64,000 nt of DNA from JAAYGT01 sp050252075 (GTDB lineage: Bacteria > Pseudomonadota > Gammaproteobacteria > Burkholderiales > Burkholderiaceae_B), in NCBI GenBank assembly GCA_050252075.1, contig JBFWLP010000003.1:7259-71258 (forward strand), written 5' to 3'. The notes below the pieces were generated by a model. The model was given only the letters and a program-made list of their open reading frames with translations. It did not search any database and was not told where the DNA came from. Shown here piece after piece: positions 43,472 to 52,016 of this stretch; position 1 is the stretch's first letter, and every line of letters starts with the position of its first letter. The translations under genes and the position numbers were made by a program.

Positions 43472-45235
43472 TTACAGCGCCTCGCTGGCGTAGTCGGCCA
43501 GGCGCGAGCGTTCACCGCGCTGCAGGGTGATGTGCCCGGCATGCGGCCAGCCCTTGAAGCGGTCGACCACGTAGGTTAGCCCCGAGCTGCCTTCGGTAAG
43601 GTAGGGGGTGTCGATTTGCGCGATGTTGCCCAGGCAAATGATTTTTGTGCCGGGGCCGGCCCGAGTGACCAGGGTTTTCATTTGCTTGGGGGTAAGGTTC
43701 TGGGCCTCGTCGATGATCAGGTACTTGTTCAGGAAGGTTCGGCCGCGCATGAAGCTCATGGACTTGATCTTGATGCGCGAGCGTATGAGGTCCATGGTGG
43801 CGTTCTTGCCGCTGTCGTTGCCGCCGGCGTTGTGGGCCATGCCGCCGTGGGTGCCCAGATGCAGCACTTCCAGGTTGTCTTCCAGCGCGCCCATCCAGGG
43901 GGCCATTTTTTCTTCCTCGGTGCCGGGCAGAAAGCCGATCTCATCGCCCACGGGCACTGTGGCGCGGGTAATGATGATTTCGCTGTAGCGCTTGGTTTCC
44001 AGGGTTTGCGTCAGTGCCGCCGCCAGGGCCAGCAATGTTTTGCCGGTACCGGCCTGACCCAGCAGCGACACGAAGTCGATGTCAGGGTTCATGAGCAGGT
44101 TCAGGGCGAAGTTCTGTTCGCGGTTGCGCGCCGTGATGCCCCACACGTTGTTCTTGGCGTGGCTGTAGTCGCGCAGCGTGGCCAGCACGGCGCTTCGACC
44201 GCTGACTTCCTTCACCTGGGCCTGCAGGGGCAGGTCGCCGTCGAAGTACACGAATTCGTTGACGATGAATTCGGAACACAGCGGGCCGCGAACCCGGTAA
44301 TAGGTGGTTCCCCCTTGCTGCCACGATTCAACGTCTTTGCCGTGTTTGGTCCAGAAATTGGCCGGCAAAGGCATAACGCCGTCGTACAGCAGGTCGGTGT
44401 CGTCGATGACGTGATCGTTCAGGTAGTCTTCGGCGGCCAGGCCCAGCGACCGGGCTTTCAGACGCATATTGATGTCTTTGGACACCAGAATGACATCACG
44501 CCCCTTGTGCAGCGACTTGAGCGCATGCACAACCCCCAGGATGGCGTTGTCGGCCTTGCCGGGCGGCAGTTCGATGGGCAGTTTGGCGCTGAGCGGCTGG
44601 GTCTGGAAGTGCAGCGTGCCCAGAGCATCGGTATTGCCCAGGGCATCGAGTGCGGCACCGTTTTCGAAGGCTGTGGGCGTTTCAGCCAGACCGTCCAGGT
44701 AGCGGCTGACCTGCCGCGCATTGCGGGCCACTTCCGACATGCCTTTCTTCTGGTGGTCCAGCTCTTCGAGCACAATCATGGGCAGGAAAATGTCGTGTTC
44801 CTGGAAGCGGAACAGCGAGTTCGAGTCGTGCAGAAGCACGTTGGTGTCCAGCACAAAGAGTTTGCGCTTGCCCACCGGCAGGGCCTTTTTCTTGCTGTTG
44901 TTACGGGCGGGGGCTGTTCTGGCCGGGGCGGCGGCCGGTGTGGCGGGGGCCTGCGGTGCGGGGGCCGGAACGGCGGTTGCCTGCACCGGCACGGGTGCGG
45001 GCGTTGCTGCCGATGTTGCTGCCGGCGTCGACGGTGCTGCGCCGGTCTTGGCGGGCGTGGCGGGTACGGTGACCGGAGCCGCTGTTTTCAGCAGTGCAGC
45101 CGTGGGCGTTGCCTTTTTGCGGGCCCCACGGCGCGTGCCGGCAGCCGGCTCGTCGTGCGTTTGGGGTGGGGCGGATGGGGTGGCAACGGGATCAACCTTG
45201 TCACCCATACGGGTTGGCAACTTGGGAAGCGGCAT
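43472..45235 (-). CDS. PIN domain-PhoH fusion ATPase (PhoH2 type)
   Basis: A 587-residue protein. Residues 1-120 are a low-complexity Ala/Pro/Thr-rich linker. The PIN nuclease domain starts at about residue 125 (KLFVLDTNVLLHDSNSLFRF, then VLEELD, VSKDINMRLKA). The PhoH ATPase domain follows, with Walker A GQAGTGKTLLALAAALTQ, ITRATVPVGDEIGFLPGTEEEKM, and Walker B YLIIDEAQNLTPKQMKTL. PhoH2 proteins are RNA helicase/ribonucleases in other bacteria. Conserved in betaproteobacteria as a single gene. Start choice is uncertain because the linker is variable. Confidence 0.93.
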   Translation of the reverse strand: MPLPKLPTRMGDKVDPVATPSAPPQTHDEPAAGTRRGARKKATPTAALLKTAAPVTVPATPAKTGAAPSTPAATSAATPAPVPVQATAVPAPAPQAPATPAAAPARTAPARNNSKKKALPVGKRKLFVLDTNVLLHDSNSLFRFQEHDIFLPMIVLEELDHQKKGMSEVARNARQVSRYLDGLAETPTAFENGAALDALGNTDALGTLHFQTQPLSAKLPIELPPGKADNAILGVVHALKSLHKGRDVILVSKDINMRLKARSLGLAAEDYLNDHVIDDTDLLYDGVMPLPANFWTKHGKDVESWQQGGTTYYRVRGPLCSEFIVNEFVYFDGDLPLQAQVKEVSGRSAVLATLRDYSHAKNNVWGITARNREQNFALNLLMNPDIDFVSLLGQAGTGKTLLALAAALTQTLETKRYSEIIITRATVPVGDEIGFLPGTEEEKMAPWMGALEDNLEVLHLGTHGGMAHNAGGNDSGKNATMDLIRSRIKIKSMSFMRGRTFLNKYLIIDEAQNLTPKQMKTLVTRAGPGTKIICLGNIAQIDTPYLTEGSSGLTYVVDRFKGWPHAGHITLQRGERSRLADYASEAL

Positions 45236-45279
45236 GTAGTCGGGCTCCTGCGTGTTATGTGCGTGTTATTGGCGTGTTC

Positions 45280-45744
45280 TTACGATTCGCGCACGGCCTG
45301 AAGGACCTCGTCGACATGGCCGGGCACTTTTACGCCGCGCCATTCGCGCAGCAGTGTTCCGTCAGCATCGATCAGGAACGTGCTGCGTTCAATTCCGCGT
45401 ACTTGTTTACCGTACATGTTTTTCAGTTTCATGACGCCGAACTGCGTGCAAAGCGTTTCGTCGGGGTCGGAAATGAGCGGAAAAGGCAGGTTCTGTTTCT
45501 CGGTGAAATTCTGGTGCGACTTGAGCGAGTCGCGCGACACGCCCATGATCTGGCAGCCGGCGGCCCGGAATGCGTCGTAGGTGTCGCGAAACCCCTGGGC
45601 TTCGGTGGTGCAGCCGGGGGTGTTGTCTTTGGGATAAAAAAACAACACCACTTTTTGCCCGGCCAGATCGGGCAAGTGGATTTCGCCTTGGGTGCTGTCG
45701 GCTGTAAACGAGGGGACAGGTTGTCCTTGGGCTAGATCAGTCAT
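45280..45744 (-). CDS. bcp: Bcp/PrxQ-type peroxiredoxin
   Basis: A thiol peroxidase that reduces hydroperoxides using thioredoxin. The 154-residue product has KVVLFFYPKDNTPGCTTEAQ, with peroxidatic Cys45, then GVSRDSLKSHQNFTEKQ and LISDPDETLCTQFGV. In many Bcp proteins the resolving Cys is five residues after the peroxidatic one; here that position is Gln50. Other Cys residues (AAGC at about 63, TLC at about 98) could substitute, or the enzyme is 1-Cys type. It overlaps the upstream gene by 4 bp. Confidence 0.93.
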   Translation of the reverse strand: MTDLAQGQPVPSFTADSTQGEIHLPDLAGQKVVLFFYPKDNTPGCTTEAQGFRDTYDAFRAAGCQIMGVSRDSLKSHQNFTEKQNLPFPLISDPDETLCTQFGVMKLKNMYGKQVRGIERSTFLIDADGTLLREWRGVKVPGHVDEVLQAVRES

Positions 45745-46190
45745 GCGATTTCCTTGTTGGGAAGCAGGGCCACCACCACGCGGCGCCCTTCGGCCATCAG
45801 AATATTGTAGGTGCGTGCGGCGGCCTCAGTGCTCATGGCTTCCACACCGATACCCAGGTCGAGCAGCGGGCGTACTACATGGGCGGGCAGCAAATACTGC
45901 CGCAGCCCGGTGCCCACCAGCATGACCTCGGGGGCGCCGGCCGGCCGCTCGCGCGGGCCGGTGTTCAGGAAGTCGGCCGGGTTGCCGGGCGCGGTGTCGG
46001 CAAGCCCGGCCACCGTGCGCAATTCGGCACTGGTAATGTGCGCCGGTGCGCTAACGTGCCACTGTTCGATGGGGCCTTCGGGGCCGAAATACACCGCATG
46101 ATGGAAGTCGACCTCGTTGATCTGGATGTAATCGGGGCCGTACGCCGTGACGGTGTTCAGCGCCGGATTGTTTTCACGTTGCAATTGCAA
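45741..46190 (-). CDS. Mth938-like domain protein (DUF498/DUF598)
   Basis: The 149-residue product matches the Mth938-like / NDUFAF3-type family: VTAYGPDYIQINEVDFHHAV, PAHITSAELRTV, EVMLVGTGLRQYLLPAHVVRPLL, GIGVEAMSTEAAARTYNIL. I use a TTG start at 46190 because AGGAG lies seven bases before it and it gives the family's usual N-terminus; the longer open frame starts in basic, non-conserved sequence. The stop overlaps the bcp start (ATGA). The biochemical function of the family in bacteria is poorly known. Confidence 0.85.
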   Translation of the reverse strand: MQLQRENNPALNTVTAYGPDYIQINEVDFHHAVYFGPEGPIEQWHVSAPAHITSAELRTVAGLADTAPGNPADFLNTGPRERPAGAPEVMLVGTGLRQYLLPAHVVRPLLDLGIGVEAMSTEAAARTYNILMAEGRRVVVALLPNKEIA

Positions 46191-46349
46191 AGCATCACTC
46201 CTGACAATGGGTTGATGATAGCGCAAACCGCGGCCGGTTCGCCCGCCCCGGCGTGCCGTGTTGCTTCGCTTGCGCGACGCAGCAATATTCATCGCCCAAT
46301 CGTTTAAACTAGTCAGTTATTTACTGTACTTTGTCATCTAAGGAACATC

Positions 46350-47537
46350 ATGACGAACTTCCCGCGTATTGAACGGTTGCCGCCCTATGTATTCAATATT
46401 ACCGGTGAACTCAAGATGGCGGCGCGCCGGCGCGGTGAGGACATTATCGATATGTCCATGGGTAACCCCGATGGCCCAACCCCCAAACATATCGTCGACA
46501 AACTGGTTGAAGTGGCCAGCCGCCCCGACACGCACGGCTATTCGGTGTCCAAAGGCATTCCGCGCTTGCGCCGTGCCATTTCGGGCTGGTACGAGCGCCG
46601 CTACAACGTGGCCATCGACCCCGATTCCGAGGCCATAGTCACCATCGGCTCGAAAGAGGGGCTGGCCCACCTGATGCTGGCAACGCTCGATCGCGGCGAC
46701 ACGGTGCTGGTGCCCAACCCCAGCTACCCCATCCATATTTACGGCGCGGTCATTGCCGGGGCCAATATCCGTTCGGTGCCCATGACGCCGGGCCTGGACT
46801 TCTTCGAGGAAATCGAGCGCGCGGTTCGCGAAACCATTCCCAAGCCGAAAATGATGATCCTGGGGTTCCCCAGCAATCCCACGGCGCAGTGCGTAGATTT
46901 ATCGTTCTTCGAGCGTATTATCGGGCTGGCCCGGGAACATAATATTCTGGTGGTGCACGATCTGGCCTATGCCGACATTACCTTCGACGGCTATGTGGCG
47001 CCTTCCATTATGCAGGTGCCGGGCGCACGCGATGTTGCCGTGGAGTTTTTCACCATGAGCAAGAGCTACAACATGGCCGGCTGGCGTGTGGGCTTCATGG
47101 TGGGCAACCAGGAATTGGTGAATGCGCTGGCGCGCATCAAAAGCTACCACGACTACGGCACGTTCACGCCCATTCAGGTGGCGTCAATTGCCGCCCTGGA
47201 AGGCCCCCAAGACTGCGTGAAGCAGGTGGTGGAACAGTACAAAAACCGTCGCGATGTGCTGGCCAAAGGTTTGCATGAAGCCGGCTGGGTGGTCGATATT
47301 CCGAAAGCGTCCATGTACATCTGGGCCAAAATTCCCGAGCCTTACCAGAAAATGGGGTCGCTCGAATTTTCCAAGCGCGTGCTGGCCGATGCGAAAGTGG
47401 CGGTGTCGCCCGGTATCGGTTTCGGCGACTACGGCGATGAATACGTTCGCTTTGCGCTGATTGAAAACGAGCAACGCACTCGCCAGGCGGTGCGCGGCGT
47501 GAAGGAAATGTTCCGAAAAGACGGGTTGATGAAATGA
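46350..47537 (+). CDS. alaC: alanine transaminase AlaC (PLP aminotransferase)
   Basis: A 395-residue class I/II aminotransferase. Features: IIDMSMGNPDGPTPKHIV, GYSVSKGIPRLRRAISGWYE, NPTAQCVDLSFFE, the PLP-binding Lys in FFTMSKSYNMAGWRVGFMVG and the Arg-rich C-terminal EYVRFALIENEQRTRQAV, all as in AlaC/YfdZ enzymes that make alanine from pyruvate and glutamate. AAGGAA precedes the start. Its stop overlaps hom (ATGA), forming an alaC-hom-thrC operon. Confidence 0.93.
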   Translation: MTNFPRIERLPPYVFNITGELKMAARRRGEDIIDMSMGNPDGPTPKHIVDKLVEVASRPDTHGYSVSKGIPRLRRAISGWYERRYNVAIDPDSEAIVTIGSKEGLAHLMLATLDRGDTVLVPNPSYPIHIYGAVIAGANIRSVPMTPGLDFFEEIERAVRETIPKPKMMILGFPSNPTAQCVDLSFFERIIGLAREHNILVVHDLAYADITFDGYVAPSIMQVPGARDVAVEFFTMSKSYNMAGWRVGFMVGNQELVNALARIKSYHDYGTFTPIQVASIAALEGPQDCVKQVVEQYKNRRDVLAKGLHEAGWVVDIPKASMYIWAKIPEPYQKMGSLEFSKRVLADAKVAVSPGIGFGDYGDEYVRFALIENEQRTRQAVRGVKEMFRKDGLMK

Positions 47538-48838
47538 CGACACCGATGAAAGTGGGTTTGCTGGGTCTGGGCGTTGTCGGTGGCGGCACCTGGAAGGTTT
47601 TGCAGAAAAATGCGCAGGAAATTGCGCGTCGTGCGGGTCGTAGCATTCAGGTGGCGGGTATTGCCGTGCGCGATGTCGAAAAGGCGCGTGCCCTGGTGGG
47701 CGACGCGGTGCCGGTTACCAGCGACCCCTTGTCGCTGGTGCGCGACCCCGACATCGATGTCATTGTGGAACTGATCGGCGGCGATTCCACGGCGTACGAA
47801 ATGATCATGGAAGCCATTGCCCAGGGCAAGCACGTGGTAACGGCGAACAAGGCGTTGCTGGCCAAGTACGGCAACGAGGTGTTTGCCGCCGCCCATGCCA
47901 AGGGCGTCATGGTTACCTTCGAAGCAGCGGTGGCCGGGGGTATTCCCATTATCAAAGCCATTCGCGAGGGCCTGACGGCCAACCGCATCGAGTCGGTGGT
48001 GGGCATTATCAACGGCACCACCAATTTCATCTTGTCGGAAATGCGGTCGCGCGGGCAGCCGTTTTACTCGGTGCTGGCCGAAGCCCAGCATTTGGGATAC
48101 GCCGAAGCCGATCCCACCTTCGATATTGAAGGGGTCGATGCCGCGCACAAGCTTACCTTGCTGTCCGCCATGGCATTCGGCATTCCGGTGCAATTTGAAA
48201 AAGCCCATATCGAAGGCATTACGAACCTGGCGCCGGAAGACATTCAGCACGCCGAGCGCCTGGGTTACCGGATCAAGCTGCTGGGCATTACGCGTCGCCG
48301 CCCCAACGGCATCGAGCTGCGGGTGCACCCCACGCTGGTGCCCACCAATTGCTTGCTGGCCAATGTTGAAGGGGCCATGAACGCGGTGCTGGTGCAAGGC
48401 GATGCCGTCGGCCCTTCGCTGTATTACGGGCAGGGCGCGGGCGAATTGCCCACGGCGTCGGCCGTGGTGGCCGATCTGGTTGACGTCGCCCGCTTGCAGG
48501 CGGCTGATCACGATCACCGTGTGCCTTATCTGGCGTTCCAGCTCGACGCCATGGATGACACTCCCGTTATGCCCATGGAAGACGTGGTGTCGTCGTATTA
48601 CCTGCGCCTGCGTGTGCAGGACCGTCCGGGTGTTCTGGCCGATGTGGCCCGTATTCTGGCCAATGCCGGCATCTCTATCGGTTCCATGATCCAGGAACCC
48701 AATGGCGAGGCTGAAGCCGACATCATCTTCCTGACCCACGAGGCCCGCGAGGGGGCCATTGCCCAGGCGATGGACCAGATTCGTACCTTGCCCGTGGTGC
48801 AGTCCGAGCTGATTCTGCTGCGCGTGGAGAATATCTGA
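47534..48838 (+). CDS. hom: homoserine dehydrogenase
   Basis: Reduces aspartate semialdehyde to homoserine, the branch point for threonine and methionine. The 434-residue product has the NAD(P) fold (VGLLGLGVVGGGTWKVL), the substrate region KHVVTANKALLAKYG, the family motif GIINGTTNFILSEMRS and EADPTFDIEGVDAAHKL, and a C-terminal ACT domain (YYLRLRVQDRPGVLADVARI) for threonine feedback. Coupled to alaC and thrC by overlapping codons. Confidence 0.97.
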   Translation: MTTPMKVGLLGLGVVGGGTWKVLQKNAQEIARRAGRSIQVAGIAVRDVEKARALVGDAVPVTSDPLSLVRDPDIDVIVELIGGDSTAYEMIMEAIAQGKHVVTANKALLAKYGNEVFAAAHAKGVMVTFEAAVAGGIPIIKAIREGLTANRIESVVGIINGTTNFILSEMRSRGQPFYSVLAEAQHLGYAEADPTFDIEGVDAAHKLTLLSAMAFGIPVQFEKAHIEGITNLAPEDIQHAERLGYRIKLLGITRRRPNGIELRVHPTLVPTNCLLANVEGAMNAVLVQGDAVGPSLYYGQGAGELPTASAVVADLVDVARLQAADHDHRVPYLAFQLDAMDDTPVMPMEDVVSSYYLRLRVQDRPGVLADVARILANAGISIGSMIQEPNGEAEADIIFLTHEAREGAIAQAMDQIRTLPVVQSELILLRVENI

Positions 48839-50250
48839 TGAAATACCTTACAACGCGCGGGGGCATGGAACCCAAGCCGTTCAGTGACATTCTTCTGGAA
48901 GGGCTGGCCACCGACGGCGGCCTGGCGTTGCCCGAAAGCTATCCGGTGGTGTCCGCCGACACCCTGCAGGCCTGGCGCCGCTTGTCGTACGCCGGCCTGG
49001 CCACCGAGATTCTGTCGCTGTTCATCGACGACATTTCCCGCGATGACCTGGACCGCCTTACACACGCGGCTTATCGCCCCGACGTTTTCGGCAGCGAGCA
49101 GATCGTGCCCCTGAAGCCGCTGGACGGCGGGTTGACCCTGCTGGGCTTGTCGGAAGGCCCCACTTTGGCTTTCAAAGACATGGCCATGCAGTTTCTGGGT
49201 CATATTTTTGAGTATGTTCTTACGCGGCGCGGCACCACATTGAACATTCTGGGTGCCACGTCGGGCGACACCGGTTCGGCGGCCGAATATGCCTTGCGCG
49301 GAAAGCAGGGCGTGTCCGTGTTCATGCTGTCGCCTCATGGCCGCATGAGCGATTTCCAGCGTGCGCAAATGTATTCCCTGCAAGACGCCAATATCCACAA
49401 CCTTGCGGTCAAGGGTGTGTTTGATGACTGCCAGGATATCGTCAAGGCTTTGTCGGGCGATCTGGCGTTCAAGGCGCGCTACCATCTGGGGGCGGTGAAT
49501 TCGATCAACTGGGCGCGCATTGCGGCGCAGGTAGTGTATTACTTCTGGGGCTGGCTGCGCGCCACCCAAAGAGCAGACCAGCAGGTGTCGTTCGCGGTGC
49601 CGTCGGGCAACTTCGGGAATATTCTGGCGGGCCACATTGCACGCCAGATGGGGCTGCCCGTGCGCCGTCTGGTACTGGCCACCAATGAAAACAATGTGCT
49701 GGAAGAGTTTTTCCGCACCGGTGTCTACCGGCCCCGGTCGGCCCAGAACACGCATGCCACGTCCAGTCCGTCCATGGACATTTCCCGGGCATCGAACTTC
49801 GAGCGTTTTGTCTTCGATCTGCTCGACCGCGATCCGGCGCGGGTGCGTCAGGCCTGGAACCAGCTGGCTTCGCAAGGCTACTTCGATCTTACCGATATGA
49901 AGCCGCTGTTTGAGTCGCGCTTTGGCTTTGTGGCGGGTGTCAGCAATCACGCCGACCGCCTGGCCACCATTCGTTCGGTGTCCAGTAGCACCGGTGTGCT
50001 CATCGATCCACACACGGCCGACGGTGTGAAGGTGGCGCGCGAGTACGTTGAGCCCGGCGTGCCCATGCTGGTGCTGGAAACGGCGTTGCCGGCCAAGTTC
50101 AATGAAACCATCCGCGAAGCCATCGGGCGCGACGCTCCGATACCCCCGCATTTGCACGACCTGGCCACGTTGCCGCAAAAAGTGCAGGTGATGGAGTGCC
50201 GGGTCGACGATGTTCGTCGCTACATCGAGACGCATGCTCCAGCTGGCTAA
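48838..50250 (+). CDS. thrC: threonine synthase
   Basis: Converts O-phosphohomoserine to threonine. The 470-residue product has the PLP-binding Lys in PTLAFKDMAMQFLG, the phosphate loop GATSGDTGSAAEYAL, and SGNFGNILAGHIARQMG. The N-terminal MKYLTTRGGMEPKPFSDILLEG is the standard fungal/proteobacterial ThrC start. It shares one base with hom (TGATG). Its 3' end overlaps crcB by 17 bp. No attenuator or leader peptide was seen in the operon. Confidence 0.97.
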   Translation: MKYLTTRGGMEPKPFSDILLEGLATDGGLALPESYPVVSADTLQAWRRLSYAGLATEILSLFIDDISRDDLDRLTHAAYRPDVFGSEQIVPLKPLDGGLTLLGLSEGPTLAFKDMAMQFLGHIFEYVLTRRGTTLNILGATSGDTGSAAEYALRGKQGVSVFMLSPHGRMSDFQRAQMYSLQDANIHNLAVKGVFDDCQDIVKALSGDLAFKARYHLGAVNSINWARIAAQVVYYFWGWLRATQRADQQVSFAVPSGNFGNILAGHIARQMGLPVRRLVLATNENNVLEEFFRTGVYRPRSAQNTHATSSPSMDISRASNFERFVFDLLDRDPARVRQAWNQLASQGYFDLTDMKPLFESRFGFVAGVSNHADRLATIRSVSSSTGVLIDPHTADGVKVAREYVEPGVPMLVLETALPAKFNETIREAIGRDAPIPPHLHDLATLPQKVQVMECRVDDVRRYIETHAPAG

Positions 50251-50623
50251 TGTCGCCGCCATCGGTATCGGCGCTGCGCTGGGGGCCGTGTTCCGCTGGT
50301 TGCTGGGGTTGTGGCTGAATCAACCCTATTTGTCGTTGCCCTGGGGAACACTGGCCGCCAATTTTATCGGGGCCTACCTTATTGGCCTGGCCCTGGGGGC
50401 GTTGTCACTGTTTCCCGAGGTTCCAGTGTGGCTGCGCCTGTTTTTCGTTACCGGCTTTCTGGGCGGCCTGACCACCTTTTCCACTTTTTCGGGCGAATCC
50501 TTCGGTATGCTGGAGCGTGGCGAGTACCTGACCGCGCTGGGGTATATGGGCGGCAGCGTGGCCGGCTGTATCGCCTTGACCGCCGTGGGGTTTGTGACCG
50601 TTCACGCCCTGATCAAGCCCTGA
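50234..50623 (+). CDS. crcB: fluoride exporter CrcB (Fluc)
   Basis: A 129-residue membrane protein with four helices and the Fluc signature GFLGGLTTFSTFSGE at about residues 73-87, plus WGTLAANFIGAYLIGLALG. The start at 50234 (MLQLANVAAIGIG) is preferred over one 24 bp upstream. It overlaps thrC by 17 bp and hpnE (opposite strand) by 11 bp. No fluoride riboswitch is apparent because the 5' region lies inside thrC. Confidence 0.94.
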   Translation: MLQLANVAAIGIGAALGAVFRWLLGLWLNQPYLSLPWGTLAANFIGAYLIGLALGALSLFPEVPVWLRLFFVTGFLGGLTTFSTFSGESFGMLERGEYLTALGYMGGSVAGCIALTAVGFVTVHALIKP

Positions 50624-52016
50624 AGGCCTGGGGGGCGGCCGCCGTGGCGCCGTCCAGCTGGTCGGCCAGGCAGCGCGCGGCGCGCCGGCCGCTGCGTACC
50701 GCGCCTTCCAGCACCGCCGGGTAGCCTGTGGCCGTCCAGTCGCCCGCCACGACCACATTCGGCCATGCCGTAACATTGTCCGGGCGATCCAGCCCCGGCA
50801 ACGCGGCGAATGTGGCTCGCTTCTCGACAATCAGGCTGTATCCGGTCACCGGCGGTAAATCCCCCCCTTGCTCCCGCACCTGGCCCGCCACCGCACTTGC
50901 CAGCCAGTCACCCTCCGCCTGCACCACCCCCACCGCATCACTCACCACCACATGAACTTTGGGGTCAGAGTAAAAGTCGGGGTCAGAGTAAAACCCGTGC
51001 GGATTGAACAGCCATTGCCCTACCTGGCCTTCATGCGGGTTGTCGTGCAGCAGGTACATGGGGGTCTGTGTGACCCAGGGACGTTCCAGACGCAGTGTAA
51101 GGGTGGCAATGGGTCGATAGGTGAAGGCCGCCAGCGAGGACAGCAGTTGCCCGCTGCCGGGCATGGCCGGCAACTGCGCCGCCAATTGGCGCGCCGGTGC
51201 AGCTTGCGTGGCGATCACCAGGGCGTTGAAATGCTCGCCATTCACATACAGACTACGCGCATTTTCCCATTGCAGACGGCGCACGGGAGTACGCCATCGA
51301 ACCATCGCGGCATGTTGCGTCTGCAACTGCCGCACGGCGGTGTCGCACCACAAGGCCGTAAGGTCAACTCGGGGAATCAGTACGTCAGTAGCTTGTCGGG
51401 TCGCGCCCCCGAGGCTGTCTTTCAGTACCCGCCAAAGCAGCTGCGCACAGGCCTCATGGGCGGGCGTGTTCAGCGCCGCCACGCACAGGGGTTCCCAGAA
51501 GTGGCGCAGCAGGGCGGCCGACGGTCTTGAAGGTGCCAGCCATTTCGCGACAGTGACGGATGGCGGGGCTGTTTTCAGGGCCCGATGCAGGAAGAGCGCG
51601 AATCGCGCACGGTCGGCCGTACTGACGCCGCGCACGGTGAGCAGGGCCGCGATCCGGTTCCAGGGCGCGGGCCAGGCCGGTGTGCCAAGCCGGAAGGTTC
51701 CATCCAGGCTTTCCAGTCGCAGGGGTTCGCGATAAAAGCGTTGTTCGGCGTCCAGCCCCAGTTCCCGCATGAGCGCCAGTGTTTCGGTATACGCACCCAG
51801 CAACAGGTGCTGGCCGTTGTCGATGATCCACGATTCGCCCGGCGTGGCGCCGTGTACCGGCGCCTTGATCCTGCGCGCCCGGCCGCCAACGGTGTCGGAC
51901 GCCTCGAAGACGGTCACCTGGTACCCCTGGCGCGCCAGGGAGAGCGCGCAACTAAGGCCAGCCCACCCGGCGCCTGCAATGGCCACATGATGGCCGGCGC
52001 CTGCACCCAGACTCAC
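50613..52016 (-). CDS. hpnE: hydroxysqualene/squalene-forming FAD oxidase HpnE with repeat insertion
   Basis: HpnE converts hydroxysqualene to squalene with reduced FAD. The GTG start at 52016 overlaps the hpnD stop (GTGA). The 467-residue product has the N-terminal FAD fold HHVAIAGAGWAGLSCALSLA with VFEASDTVGGRARRI, and ends VVVAGDWTATGYPAVLEGAV with RSGRRAA. A loop near residues 341-352 reads FYSDPDFYSDP, encoded by two copies of the 18-bp repeat also found in fliO. A 228-codon upstream extension of the frame is a shadow of hpnD. Confidence 0.95.
   Translation of the reverse strand: MSLGAGAGHHVAIAGAGWAGLSCALSLARQGYQVTVFEASDTVGGRARRIKAPVHGATPGESWIIDNGQHLLLGAYTETLALMRELGLDAEQRFYREPLRLESLDGTFRLGTPAWPAPWNRIAALLTVRGVSTADRARFALFLHRALKTAPPSVTVAKWLAPSRPSAALLRHFWEPLCVAALNTPAHEACAQLLWRVLKDSLGGATRQATDVLIPRVDLTALWCDTAVRQLQTQHAAMVRWRTPVRRLQWENARSLYVNGEHFNALVIATQAAPARQLAAQLPAMPGSGQLLSSLAAFTYRPIATLTLRLERPWVTQTPMYLLHDNPHEGQVGQWLFNPHGFYSDPDFYSDPKVHVVVSDAVGVVQAEGDWLASAVAGQVREQGGDLPPVTGYSLIVEKRATFAALPGLDRPDNVTAWPNVVVAGDWTATGYPAVLEGAVRSGRRAARCLADQLDGATAAAPQAFRA
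50961..50996. repeat. 18-bp repeat (GGGGTCAGAGTAAA core), two units inside hpnE
   Basis: GGGGTCAGAGTAAAAGTC (50961-50978) and GGGGTCAGAGTAAAACCC (50979-50996) are exact tandem 18-mers with a shared 15-base start. On the gene strand each unit encodes Tyr-Ser-Asp-Pro, the same peptide and frame as in fliO at 15169. Confidence 0.9.

Noticed and set aside
43616..45301. 561-codon open frame on the plus strand opposite the PIN-PhoH gene
   Set aside because: Opposite to clear PIN and PhoH domains; Gly/Arg/Val-rich shadow.
48598..50262. 554-codon open frame opposite thrC
   Set aside because: Antisense to threonine synthase; no motif.
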